From assembly GCF_903970965.1 (NCBI RefSeq), contig NZ_CAJCKW010000001.1:186001-250000 (forward strand): 64,000 bases of DNA, in the 5' to 3' direction. The notes under the pieces are model-generated. The model ran no database searches and was not told the origin of the DNA. It saw nothing but the letters and a program-made list of their open reading frames with translations. This document shows positions 26,386-36,858 of the stretch, piece by piece. Source of the DNA: Aureimonas sp. ME7. GTDB taxonomy: Bacteria; Pseudomonadota; Alphaproteobacteria; Rhizobiales; Rhizobiaceae. Within the stretch, counting starts at the first letter, position 1, and every line of letters begins with the position of its first letter. The position numbers and the translations under genes were made by a program.

Positions 26386-26655
26386 TCAGGCTCTTGCGCG
26401 CGAGGTCGCTCGGACAAGGCCGAACGCCGCAAGGCCGCCCAGGATCGCGACGAGGGTTCGGGCGGCGAGCGAACCCGCCGGATCCGGCAGGCCAGGCGAG
26501 AGCAAGGCGTAGAGGAGCGTCGCGATCGCAACCCCGATGGCCTGGGAGCGGACGCTCGAAAGGGCCGCGATCCGGCGAAGAAGCCAGGCGATCAAGGCGC
26601 CCAGAAGCGCCGCTCCCAGAACAAGTCCCAGGATGCTTCCGATCAGCGAAGCCAC
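26386..26655 (-). CDS. Small inner-membrane protein
   Basis: 89 residues from GTG 26655, which has a strong AGGGAGG site five bases upstream. Three hydrophobic segments (LIGSILGLVLGAALLGALIAWLL, GVAIATLLYALLSP, LVAILGGLAAFGLV) make it an integral membrane protein. Function unknown. It ends 27 bases before the radical SAM gene in the same frame and direction, so the two probably share a message. Confidence 0.6.
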   Translation of the reverse strand: MASLIGSILGLVLGAALLGALIAWLLRRIAALSSVRSQAIGVAIATLLYALLSPGLPDPAGSLAARTLVAILGGLAAFGLVRATSRARA

Positions 26656-26691
26656 CGACACCTCCCTTGCCCGCTCGCCCTCTTGGGTAGC

Positions 26692-26710
26692 ACTCGCGGC
26701 AAGCGCGAGT
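26692..26710 (-). terminator. Hairpin downstream of the hybrid histidine kinase
   Basis: ACTCGCG and CGCGAGT form a perfect 7-bp stem with a 5-base loop, 32 bases after the kinase stop codon. A third CGCGAGT copy is at 26721-26727, allowing an alternative pairing. No T-run follows, so it may be a weak or Rho-assisted terminator. Confidence 0.3.
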
Positions 26711-26741
26711 AAACTGATATCGCGAGTTGTGGTGGGCGGAA

Positions 26742-28802
<2,061 letters not shown>

Positions 28803-29004
28803 GACCGGCGACCCCTGATCGCGTTCACGTGAGACTGCATGGTGCGCACTGCCTCGGTTTTGGCGACGCTTTGGGCCCGCCGCGTTCTCGAATCCCTGTT
28901 GGAAGGCTCATAGAAGAAAACGGCAGGTTCCAACAAGCAATGGTGAGCACCGGGGTACGTGTAGACGCCTACCGTCCCCCCCGTTTCGGTGCCATAGAAG
29001 GGGC

Positions 29005-29592
29005 ATGACGCAGTCTCAGCCCACGCCCGCCCAGCCGAACGATCTCGAAGCCATCGACCGGTCGATCGGCGAGGAGATGGCCGAGGCGCGACACCACCCC
29101 GCCGTGCGCTTCCTCGGCTGGCTGAGCGAGATCGCCGACCAGCCGCAGCTCGCCTCGGTCTGCGGCCTCACCGTTCTCCTCGGCCTCGTGCGCCGGGACG
29201 AGCGTCTGGCCGCGACCGGGCTGCAGATGCTGGGGGCGCACGCGCTGGCGACCTTCGCCAAGAGCTGCCTGAAACGGGCGATCAACCGGACGAGGCCGAA
29301 AGTGGCGGTCGAGGAAGGGCGCTACGAGATGGAGCTCGGGACAAGCCGGAACGGCGACGACCAGTCCTTTCCTTCCGGCCACACGGCAGGCGCCGTCGCC
29401 GTGGCGGGCGTCGTCGCCCTGCGCCATCCGGCGGCGGCGTTGCCGGCCTGCGCCCTGGCGCTCGGCGTGTCGGCGATCCAGGTGCCGCGAGGCAAGCACT
29501 ATCCCGGCGACCTGGCGGCGGGCGTGGCGATCGGCGTTCTCGCCTCCGGTCTCGTTCTCGCCGTGTCGAAAGCGATCCGCGACGGGCGCTGA
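29005..29592 (+). CDS. PAP2-family phosphatase
   Basis: 195 residues with the three phosphatase motifs: KRAINRTRP near residue 92, PSGHT near 125, and a final segment SAIQVPRGKHYPGD near 157-170. It probably dephosphorylates phosphatidic acid, lysolipid or isoprenyl phosphates at the membrane. The ATG at 29005 has an AGAAGGGG site. A stand-alone gene; it might complement the lipid unit at 18.5-20.7 kb, but nothing in the sequence links them. Confidence 0.87.
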   Translation: MTQSQPTPAQPNDLEAIDRSIGEEMAEARHHPAVRFLGWLSEIADQPQLASVCGLTVLLGLVRRDERLAATGLQMLGAHALATFAKSCLKRAINRTRPKVAVEEGRYEMELGTSRNGDDQSFPSGHTAGAVAVAGVVALRHPAAALPACALALGVSAIQVPRGKHYPGDLAAGVAIGVLASGLVLAVSKAIRDGR

Positions 29593-29629
29593 GGGAAGCG
29601 GGCTGCGAGTGTCTGGCCTGTCGGCCGGG

Positions 29630-29649
29630 AATGTGACAAGTATCACATT
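29630..29649. promoter_or_regulatory. Perfect palindrome upstream of deoR
   Basis: AATGTGA-CAAGTA-TCACATT has perfect 7-base arms and a 6-base spacer, the geometry of a CRP-type site (TGTGA-N6-TCACA). It lies 78 bases before the deoR start. It may be a CRP/FNR-family site or the operator for DeoR itself; alphaproteobacterial use of CRP in sugar control is limited, so the protein is uncertain. Confidence 0.6.
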
Positions 29650-29727
29650 CGACAACGGGGCAACCGGGATCGTCTCCGATTCATCCGCGAGACCGCTTCC
29701 CCGTTCATCTGGAGCTCGCCGCCGCCG

Positions 29728-30480
29728 ATGTCCAAAGCCCAGATGAAACGCATCGATGCGCTCGGCCAGGCGATCGCGGCTCGCGGCGTCCTGCATCTGC
29801 GCGAGGCGGCCGGTCTTCTCGGTGTTTCGGAAATGACGGTGCGCCGCGATATCGCCGCCCATTCCGGCCGCTTCGCCTATCTCGGCGGCCATATCGTCAA
29901 CGCGGCGGATCTCGGCGGAGGCGGCACCGCCTACGATCTGGCCAGCGAGGCCGACAGCCACGCGCGGGCCAAGCGCCAGGCCTGCACCCACGCGCTGGCA
30001 CTTCTCCATCCCGGCGAGACGATCTTCGTCGATTGCGGCACGACGCTGGTGCATCTCGCCGAACAGATCCCGGACGACCTTCCCCTCACCGTGGTGTGCT
30101 ACTCGCTCAACGTCGCCGACCCCCTGCGGGCCAAGCCGGCGGTGCGCCTCGTGCTGCTCGGCGGCGTCTACCAGCCGGGGTCGGATTCGTTCTCCAGCGA
30201 GGACAGCCTGGCGAGCCTGAGCCGGATCGGGCTCGACGCCGCCTTCGTTTCGGCCGGCGGCATCCATGCCGAGCGCGGCGTCAGCTGCTCGCATTTTCAC
30301 GAGGTCGGCTACAAGAAGCGCGCCATGGCCGGGGCCACGCGGCGCTATCTCGTGGCCGACCGCTCCAAGCTCGACCGCGTCCGCCCGGCCTTCTTCGCGG
30401 GTTTGAGCGAGTTCGACGCCTGGGTCTCGGAAGACGGGGTGGAAGCACGCTCGCAAAAGGGGCGCACGATCTCCGCTTGA
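29728..30480 (+). CDS. deoR: DeoR-type repressor of deoxyribose/deoxyribonucleoside use
   Basis: 250 residues. N-terminal helix-turn-helix (LREAAGLLGVSEMTVRRDIAAH, about 28-50) and a C-terminal sugar-phosphate-sensing domain with the typical IFVDCGTTLVHLAEQIP and LVADRSKLDRVRPAF segments, closely like enterobacterial DeoR. The effector should be deoxyribose-5-phosphate. It lies 96 bases upstream of deoC in the same direction and probably represses that operon and itself. Confidence 0.85.
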   Translation: MSKAQMKRIDALGQAIAARGVLHLREAAGLLGVSEMTVRRDIAAHSGRFAYLGGHIVNAADLGGGGTAYDLASEADSHARAKRQACTHALALLHPGETIFVDCGTTLVHLAEQIPDDLPLTVVCYSLNVADPLRAKPAVRLVLLGGVYQPGSDSFSSEDSLASLSRIGLDAAFVSAGGIHAERGVSCSHFHEVGYKKRAMAGATRRYLVADRSKLDRVRPAFFAGLSEFDAWVSEDGVEARSQKGRTISA

Positions 30481-30516
30481 CGAGTCGGCCCTCCGTTCGA
30501 TACGGATTTCACAAAT

Positions 30517-30530
30517 GATACGATCGTAAC
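30517..30530. promoter_or_regulatory. Candidate DeoR operator upstream of deoC
   Basis: GATACGATCGTAAC is a 14-base palindrome broken only at one symmetric pair, 46 bases before the deoC start. It shares TGATAC and a nearby ACAT with the palindrome before deoR, which supports one protein binding both. Confidence 0.45.
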
Positions 30531-30576
30531 ATCCGGTGTTCGCCCTGCGAAACCGGATGGTGGAGGAGGCTAGCCG

Positions 30577-31584
30577 ATGTCGGTCCATGCAATGGCCGCC
30601 GCGCCGCGCGAACCGGGGGACGCGCCATCGGGCGCCGTGCCGCGCAACGAGGGCATGCCGCTCGACGAGGCCTGGCTGACCGGAGCGCGGGTGAACCTGT
30701 CGGCGGCCGAGCGCCGCGTCGCAACCCTGCCCGGGCGCCGCTCGGTGAAAAAGGACGCGCAGGCCGGCTGGCTTCTCAAGGCCGTCACCTGCATCGACCT
30801 CACGACATTGTCGGGCGACGACACGGAAGGGCGCGTGCGCCGCCTTTGCGCCAAGGCGCGCTCCCCGATCCGGCCCGATCTTCTCGAAGCCATGGGCATG
30901 GAAGGTCATGGCATCACCACGGGAGCGATCTGCGTCTACCACCGCTTCGTGGCGGCGGCCGTGGATGCTCTGGTGGGGAGCGGCATCCCGGTCGCGGCCG
31001 TGTCCACCGGCTTTCCGGCGGGTCTTTCCTCGCACGAGGTCAAGATCGCTGAGATCGAGGACTCGGTTCGCGACGGGGCGGCCGAGATCGACATCGTGAT
31101 CACGCGCGAGCACGTCCTGACCGGCAACTGGCAGGCGCTCTACCAGGAGATGCGCGACTTCCGAAAGGCGTGCGGGCCGGCCCACGTCAAGGCGATCCTG
31201 GCGACGGGCGACCTGAAGACGCTGCGCAACGTCGCCAAGGCCTCGCTCGTCTGCATGATGGCGGGCGCCGACTTCATCAAGACCTCGACCGGCAAGGAGG
31301 GCGTCAATGCGACGCCGCTCGTCACGCTCGTCATGCTGCGGCAGATCCGCGAGTATTTCGAGCGGACGGGGTTCACCGTCGGCTACAAGCCCGCCGGAGG
31401 CATCTCGGCGGCGAAAGACATCCTCACCTACCAGTTCCTGATGAAGGAAGAGCTCGGCCGACGCTGGCTGGAGCCCGACCTCTTCCGGGTGGGCGCGTCC
31501 AGCCTTCTCGCCGATATCGAGCGGCAGCTCGAGCATCACGTCACCGGCCGCTATTCGGCCTTCCACCGACACGCGGCAGGGTGA
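30577..31584 (+). CDS. deoC: Deoxyribose-phosphate aldolase
   Basis: 335 residues; cleaves 2-deoxyribose-5-phosphate to acetaldehyde and glyceraldehyde-3-phosphate. The Schiff-base lysine is in DFIKTSTGKEGVN near residue 230, with the supporting lysines in VKAILATGDL and GYKPAGGIS. About 70 extra N-terminal residues are poorly conserved, as in longer eukaryote-like DeoC forms. Cytoplasmic. Four bases separate it from the aldehyde dehydrogenase gene, which can take the acetaldehyde on. Confidence 0.93.
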   Translation: MSVHAMAAAPREPGDAPSGAVPRNEGMPLDEAWLTGARVNLSAAERRVATLPGRRSVKKDAQAGWLLKAVTCIDLTTLSGDDTEGRVRRLCAKARSPIRPDLLEAMGMEGHGITTGAICVYHRFVAAAVDALVGSGIPVAAVSTGFPAGLSSHEVKIAEIEDSVRDGAAEIDIVITREHVLTGNWQALYQEMRDFRKACGPAHVKAILATGDLKTLRNVAKASLVCMMAGADFIKTSTGKEGVNATPLVTLVMLRQIREYFERTGFTVGYKPAGGISAAKDILTYQFLMKEELGRRWLEPDLFRVGASSLLADIERQLEHHVTGRYSAFHRHAAG

Positions 31585-31588
31585 GACG

Positions 31589-33976
31589 ATGAGCGTGGCC
31601 CACTATTTCGACACGATGGACTACGGCCCGGCCCCGGAAGCGGACGGGGCGGCGCGCGACTGGCTGAAGCGCTTCGAGGGCGGCTTCGGCCACTTCATCG
31701 ACGGCGCGTTCCGCGAAGGTCTCGGGGGTGAAACCTTCCAGACTTTCGAGCCCGCGACGGGCCAACCGCTGGCGCGGCTCGCATCCGGCACGGCCGCCGA
31801 CGTCGATGCGGCCGTGGATGCCGCGCGCCGCGCGCAAGGCCGATGGGCGGCGCTCGGTGGCCATGCGCGGGCGCGCCATCTCTATGCGCTGGCGCGGATG
31901 GTGCAGCGGCACGGGCGGCTTCTCGCCGTTCTGGAGGCGATCGACAACGGCAAGCCGATCCGCGAAACGCGCGATCTCGACGTGCCGCTCGTCGCGCGCC
32001 ACTTCTACCATCATGCCGGCTGGGCGCAGCTTCAGGACACCGAGTTCGCCGGCTACTCGCCGCTGGGCGTCGTCGGGCAGATCATCCCGTGGAACTTCCC
32101 GCTCCTGATGCTGGCCTGGAAGATCGCCCCGGCGCTGGCGCTCGGCAACACGGTGGTCCTGAAGCCGGCCGAATACACCTCGCTCACCGCGCTGCTCTTC
32201 GCCGAGCTGGCCAGCGAAGCCGGCCTGCCGGACGGCGTTCTCAACGTCGTCACGGGCGCGGGCGAAACGGGCGCGGCGCTCGTCGACCATCCCGGCATCG
32301 ACAAGATCGCCTTCACCGGCTCGACCGAGGTCGGGCGCCAGATCCGCGAAAGGACGGCCGGCTCCGGCAAGAAGCTGACGCTGGAGCTCGGCGGCAAGTC
32401 GCCCTTCATCGTCTTCGATGACGCCGATCTCGACGGCGCGGTGGAAGGCGTGGTCGACGCCATCTGGTTCAACCAGGGGCAGGTCTGCTGCGCCGGCTCG
32501 CGCCTTCTCCTGCAGGAAGGGATCGCGCCCGAATTCCTGCGCCGTCTCGAACGGCGCATGGGAACGATGCGCGTCGGCTCGCCGCTCGACAAGGCGGTCG
32601 ACATGGGCGCGATCGTCGATCCCGTGCAGCTTCGCCGCATCGAGGAATTGGTGGCGGCAGGCGTCGCGGAAGGCGCCAAGCTGATCCAGGCTCCGGCCGA
32701 TCTGCCGGCCGGCGGCTCGTTCTATCCGCCGACGCTTCTCACAAACGTTCATCCGAGCTCCACCGTGGCGCGCGAGGAAATCTTCGGCCCCGTCGCCGTC
32801 GCGATGACCTTCCGCACGCCCGACGAGGCGGTGATGCTGGCCAACAACTCGCGCTATGGCCTCGCTGCCAGCATCTGGAGCGAGACGGTGGGCTTGGCGC
32901 TCGACATCGCGCCGAAGATCCAGGCGGGCGTCGTCTGGATCAACGCCACCAACCTCTTCGACGCGGCGGTCGGCTTCGGCGGTTACCGCGAAAGCGGGTT
33001 CGGCCGCGAGGGCGGGCGCGAGGGTGCGCTCGAATACCTGAAACCCGACGCCTGGGCGAAGCGGACCCCGCGTGAGAGCGCGGCGCCGTCGGAGCCCGGC
33101 GCCCGGCCCCCGCGCGGCTTCGACCCCGTCGCGCTCGACCGGACGGCCAAGCTCTTCATCGGCGGCAAACAGGCTCGGCCGGACGGCAACGGCTCGCGGG
33201 TGATCCGCTCAAGCTCCGGCGCGATGGTCGGCGAGGTCGGCGAGGGCAACCGCAAGGATATCCGCAACGCGGTGGAAGCCGCACGCAAGGCCGAAGGCTG
33301 GGCGCGGGCCTCGACGCATGCGAGAGCGCAGATCCTCTACTATCTCGCCGAGAACCTGTCGGCGCGCGGAGCGGAGTTCGCCGCGCGGATCGCCAATTCT
33401 ACGGGCGCGAGCCGGGGGGATGCCGAGCGCGAGGTGGAGGCGGCGGTGCAACGCCTCTTCACCTACGGCGCCTGGGCCGACAAGTTCGACGGGGCCATCC
33501 ATTCGCCTCCGCTTCGCGGCGTGGCGCTGGCGCTCCACGAGCCGATCGGCACGGTCGGCGTCGTGTGCCCGGACGAGGCGCCGCTTCTCGCCTTCGTCAG
33601 CCTCGTCGCGCCGCTGGTCGCCACCGGCAACCGCGTGGTGGCGGTGCCGAGCGAGCGCCATCCGTTGAGCGCGACCGACCTTTATCAGGTGTTCGAGACG
33701 TCCGACCTGCCGGCCGGGGTCGTCAACATCGTCACCGGCGCGCGCGAGGCGCTGACCCGCGATCTCGCCGCCCACGACGATCTCGACGCGCTCTGGGTGT
33801 TCGGCTCGGCGGAAGCTTCGGCCACGGCCGAGCGCCTGTCGATCGGAAACCTCAAGCGCACGCTCGTCGACGACGGGCTGACGCTCGACTGGTACGATGC
33901 GCGAGCAGCCGAGGGCCGCATCTTCCTCATCCAGGCGGTGCAGGTGAAGAACGTCTGGATTCCCTACGGGGACTGA
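31589..33976 (+). CDS. Two-domain aldehyde dehydrogenase (ALDH16-like)
   Basis: 795 residues. The N-terminal domain (about 30-490) is a complete ALDH with E266 in LELGGKSP and the catalytic C300 in NQGQVCC. A second, partial ALDH domain (about 520-795) lacks a catalytic cysteine, and a Pro/Arg-rich linker joins them. This architecture matches the ALDH16 family, whose bacterial members keep an active first domain. The position right after deoC points to oxidation of acetaldehyde to acetate. It is not a fusion artefact: one continuous frame covers both domains. Confidence 0.85.
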   Translation: MSVAHYFDTMDYGPAPEADGAARDWLKRFEGGFGHFIDGAFREGLGGETFQTFEPATGQPLARLASGTAADVDAAVDAARRAQGRWAALGGHARARHLYALARMVQRHGRLLAVLEAIDNGKPIRETRDLDVPLVARHFYHHAGWAQLQDTEFAGYSPLGVVGQIIPWNFPLLMLAWKIAPALALGNTVVLKPAEYTSLTALLFAELASEAGLPDGVLNVVTGAGETGAALVDHPGIDKIAFTGSTEVGRQIRERTAGSGKKLTLELGGKSPFIVFDDADLDGAVEGVVDAIWFNQGQVCCAGSRLLLQEGIAPEFLRRLERRMGTMRVGSPLDKAVDMGAIVDPVQLRRIEELVAAGVAEGAKLIQAPADLPAGGSFYPPTLLTNVHPSSTVAREEIFGPVAVAMTFRTPDEAVMLANNSRYGLAASIWSETVGLALDIAPKIQAGVVWINATNLFDAAVGFGGYRESGFGREGGREGALEYLKPDAWAKRTPRESAAPSEPGARPPRGFDPVALDRTAKLFIGGKQARPDGNGSRVIRSSSGAMVGEVGEGNRKDIRNAVEAARKAEGWARASTHARAQILYYLAENLSARGAEFAARIANSTGASRGDAEREVEAAVQRLFTYGAWADKFDGAIHSPPLRGVALALHEPIGTVGVVCPDEAPLLAFVSLVAPLVATGNRVVAVPSERHPLSATDLYQVFETSDLPAGVVNIVTGAREALTRDLAAHDDLDALWVFGSAEASATAERLSIGNLKRTLVDDGLTLDWYDARAAEGRIFLIQAVQVKNVWIPYGD

Positions 33977-33980
33977 CCGC

Positions 33981-34265
33981 TCAGGCCGAACGGCGGCGCG
34001 TCGCGGCGAACACCACGGCGCCCGCCGCGACGCCGGCCAGCGCCCACTTGAAGGGAAGGACGTCGGCGGTTTCGGAGCGGATCGGCAGAACCGTCACCGA
34101 GCCCCGGTCGTTCTCGACGCCCATCTTGCCGTCCGCCTTGGCGGCGGCGATCTCTTCCGGCGACACGACCCATTCCGCGCCGCGCCGATTGTCGAGCGTC
34201 ATCCAGCCGAAACCGACGGCGAGGGCGACCACGAGGGCGAGGACGAGACGGACGGGAAGAGACAT
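33981..34265 (-). CDS. Small membrane-anchored protein of unknown function
   Basis: 94 residues with an N-terminal membrane segment (VRLVLALVVALAVGFGWM) and a C-terminal one (WALAGVAAGAVVFAATRRR) around a polar region with repeated acidic residues. I do not recognise the family. Convergent with the ALDH gene, four bases between stops. The ATG at 34265 is the start of the clear signal-like segment; the upstream part of the frame adds a basic leader. Confidence 0.55.
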   Translation of the reverse strand: MSLPVRLVLALVVALAVGFGWMTLDNRRGAEWVVSPEEIAAAKADGKMGVENDRGSVTVLPIRSETADVLPFKWALAGVAAGAVVFAATRRRSA

Positions 34266-34382
34266 GGGAAAACCGGTCCTTGAAGGGTGATCGTTCGCAA
34301 GGCGAAGCATCCCTCTAGCAGGAAGCTCGACTTCTTGCTCGTGCCGTGCCCGAAAACGTCGCAGCCTTGCCGGCGCGCGCGC

Positions 34383-35162
34383 TCAGCCCGGCAGCGACCC
34401 GATCGCGCGCCCCCCGTCGCGCCCGAGCGCCACGCCGCTGCGGCCCTCCTCCAGCATACGCGCACCGAGGTCCTCGATCTGGCGCGCGGCGCGCTCGATG
34501 GAGAGACCCCCTTCCCGGATGTTGGAGATGCAGTTGCGCCGCGAATCGGGCGTGCCGGGCTTCGGATCGAAGGTCAGATAGGCGCCGAGGCTATCGGCCG
34601 CCGACAGGCCGGGCCGCTCGCCGACCAGCACCAGCGCGATCCGGGCACGAAGGGCGGCCCCCGCCTCGTCGCCGAGCGCGACGCGCGCTTCCCGCGCCAG
34701 GACCACCGGGGCGAGGCGCCAGCCGCGCGCTTGCGCGATGGCCGAGACGCGGGCGGCGAGCGGGCCGGCGTTCAGTGTGACGGCGGTGGCCGAGAGCCCG
34801 TCCGCGATCACAATGCACAGGTCGCTCGGAGCTTCTGCGGCCTCGGACAGGCGGGCGCTCGCCTCGGGCGACAGACGGCGGCCGAGATCGGGGCGGCGCA
34901 GGTATTCGGCTCGATCGCGCACGAGGCTTTCCGCCTCCGCGACGGTCAACCCGCCTCCTTCCAGAAGCTCACGGACCGCCGGCCAGTCGACCTTGGTCCA
35001 CACCGCCTCGCGCGCCCGCGCATGGTCGAGGAGGAAGCGCTGGTGCGCCCCCGTCGGCACCCCGCCGCCGGCATGGCCGAGCGCGACGCGCGCCGCCGTC
35101 AGCCGCCGGAGGTCGGGCGCGGCGATGCGTTCGGGCGGCGCCCCGTCGTCCCGGTCGCTCAT
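34383..35162 (-). CDS. eutC: Ethanolamine ammonia-lyase small subunit
   Basis: 259 residues; the EutC family is recognised by LTAARVALGHAGGGVPTGAHQRFLLDHARAR near the N-terminus, CIVIADGLSATAV near 130, LVLVGERPGLSAADSLGAYLTF near 200 and RRNCISNIREGGL near 225. With EutB it forms the adenosylcobalamin enzyme that splits ethanolamine into acetaldehyde and ammonia. The ATG at 35162 overlaps the eutB stop by four bases. Confidence 0.93.
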   Translation of the reverse strand: MSDRDDGAPPERIAAPDLRRLTAARVALGHAGGGVPTGAHQRFLLDHARAREAVWTKVDWPAVRELLEGGGLTVAEAESLVRDRAEYLRRPDLGRRLSPEASARLSEAAEAPSDLCIVIADGLSATAVTLNAGPLAARVSAIAQARGWRLAPVVLAREARVALGDEAGAALRARIALVLVGERPGLSAADSLGAYLTFDPKPGTPDSRRNCISNIREGGLSIERAARQIEDLGARMLEEGRSGVALGRDGGRAIGSLPG

Positions 35163-36559
35163 GCCGCCCCCAGCGCCAGCGCCTGGTGGCCGAGACGGGC
35201 GGCGAAGTCGGCCAGAAGCCGGGGCGGGGCGCCGAGCCGCCCGGCCGGGTCGAGAATGCCGGTCTCGATGAGCCATCGCTCGAACTCGGGCGCCGGACGA
35301 CGGCCCAGCGTCTGCCTCGCGAAGGCGGCGTCGTGGTGCGACAGCGACTGGTAGTTCAGCATGATGTCGTCGGCGCCTGGAACGGTGATCACGAAGTTGA
35401 CCCCGGCCGCCGCCAGAAGCATCAAAAGCGCGTCCATGTCGTCGCCGTCGGCGTCGGCATGGTTGGTGTAGCAGACGTCCACCCCCATCGGCAGGCCGAG
35501 GAGCTTGCCGCAGAAATGGTCCTCCAGCCCGGCGCGCAGGATCTGCTTTCCGTCGAAGAGGTATTCCGGGCCGATGAAGCCGACCACCGTGTTGACGAGA
35601 AGCGGGTCGAACTCGCGCGCGACGGCGTAGGCGCGCGCTTCCATCGTCTGCTGGTCGACCCCGAAATGGGCGTCGGCCGACAGCGCCGAGCCCTGGCCGG
35701 TTTCGAAATACATGAACTGGCCGTCCTCAGGGCAGCGCTTGAGCGCGCGGGCCGCATCCCGGGCCTCGCGCAGAACAGCCAGATCGACGCCGAACCCGGT
35801 GTTGGCTTTTTCCGAGCCGGCGACGGACTGGAACACGAGATCGACCGGCGCCCCGCTCGCCATCGCCTCCAGCGCCACGGTGACATGGCCGAGGCAGCAG
35901 GTCTGGGTGGGAATGGCGAGACGCTCGCGCAATTCGTCCAGGAGCTGGACGATGCGGACGTAGTCCTCCACCGTGTCGGTCGCCGGGTTGACGCCGATCA
36001 CCGCGTCGCCCGAGCCCAGAAGCAGCCCGTCCAGCGCCGAGGCGAGGATGCCGGCCGTGTCGTCGGTCGGATGGTTCGGCTGGTTGCGCGTGGACAACCG
36101 TCCGCCAAGGCCGATCGTGGAGCGGAAGCGCGTGACGACGCGGCGCTGGGCGGCGATGGCGACGAGATCCTGCAGGCGGCAGAGCTTGGACACGGCGGCC
36201 GTCATTTCCGGCGTCAGCCCATAGGCGAGCGCGGCGATGGCCGGCCCCTTGGCCGCAAGCAGCCATTCGCGCAAGGCTCCGACCGTCAGGCTCGATACGG
36301 GTGCGAAGGCTTTCTCGTCGAACTGACGCTCGATGAGGTCGGACACCTCGTCCTCCTCGCCGGGGATCAGTTCCTCGGCCAGAAACGCCCGCAAGGGCAG
36401 ATCGGCGAGCGCCATCTGCGCGGCAAGGCGCTCCACCGGGCCTTCCGCCGCGATGCCCGCCAGCTGGTCGCCCGAGCGCTCGGGGCTCGCCTTGGCGAGA
36501 AGCTCGGCCAGCGTCGCGAAGCGGAACACGGTGTTCTCGACCGTATGGGCGTAAGGCAT
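35159..36559 (-). CDS. eutB: Ethanolamine ammonia-lyase large subunit
   Basis: 466 residues, full length for EutB, a TIM-barrel B12 enzyme. Characteristic segments: STIGLGGRLSTRNQPNHPTDD near 150, GDAVIGVNPATD near 190, FMYFETGQGSALSADAHFGVDQQTMEARAY near 295-320 and CYTNHADADGDDMD near 375. Catalyses the radical deamination with EutC. No eutA reactivase, eutH transporter or microcompartment genes are nearby, so this is the simple catabolic form seen in many proteobacteria. A longer frame to 36760 is open but not conserved; start MPYAHTV at 36559. Confidence 0.94.
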   Translation of the reverse strand: MPYAHTVENTVFRFATLAELLAKASPERSGDQLAGIAAEGPVERLAAQMALADLPLRAFLAEELIPGEEDEVSDLIERQFDEKAFAPVSSLTVGALREWLLAAKGPAIAALAYGLTPEMTAAVSKLCRLQDLVAIAAQRRVVTRFRSTIGLGGRLSTRNQPNHPTDDTAGILASALDGLLLGSGDAVIGVNPATDTVEDYVRIVQLLDELRERLAIPTQTCCLGHVTVALEAMASGAPVDLVFQSVAGSEKANTGFGVDLAVLREARDAARALKRCPEDGQFMYFETGQGSALSADAHFGVDQQTMEARAYAVAREFDPLLVNTVVGFIGPEYLFDGKQILRAGLEDHFCGKLLGLPMGVDVCYTNHADADGDDMDALLMLLAAAGVNFVITVPGADDIMLNYQSLSHHDAAFARQTLGRRPAPEFERWLIETGILDPAGRLGAPPRLLADFAARLGHQALALGAA

Positions 36560-36858
36560 CGCTTGGCCTTTGCGAAAAGCGCCATCGACCGGAAGCGTCC
36601 GGCCGACGGGGACCCAAGAGGTAGCAGCCGCTTTCGCGCCACCGCAAGCCCGCGCCCGGTTCGGGGGGCTTCCAGAATGCCGGGCGTTCTGGCGCCTCTC
36701 GTCCTCGGCGCTCCATCCACCAAGCGGGCAGCAAGGCCTTGCCAGGATTCGAACGGGCAACCGGCAGCCCGGCGAAAGACGCCTGGACGGATCAACCGGT
36801 GCTTGCGGCGCATCCGCATCCTCTCATAAGGTCGGCTGAGGGATCGGGGAGGGGTGTG

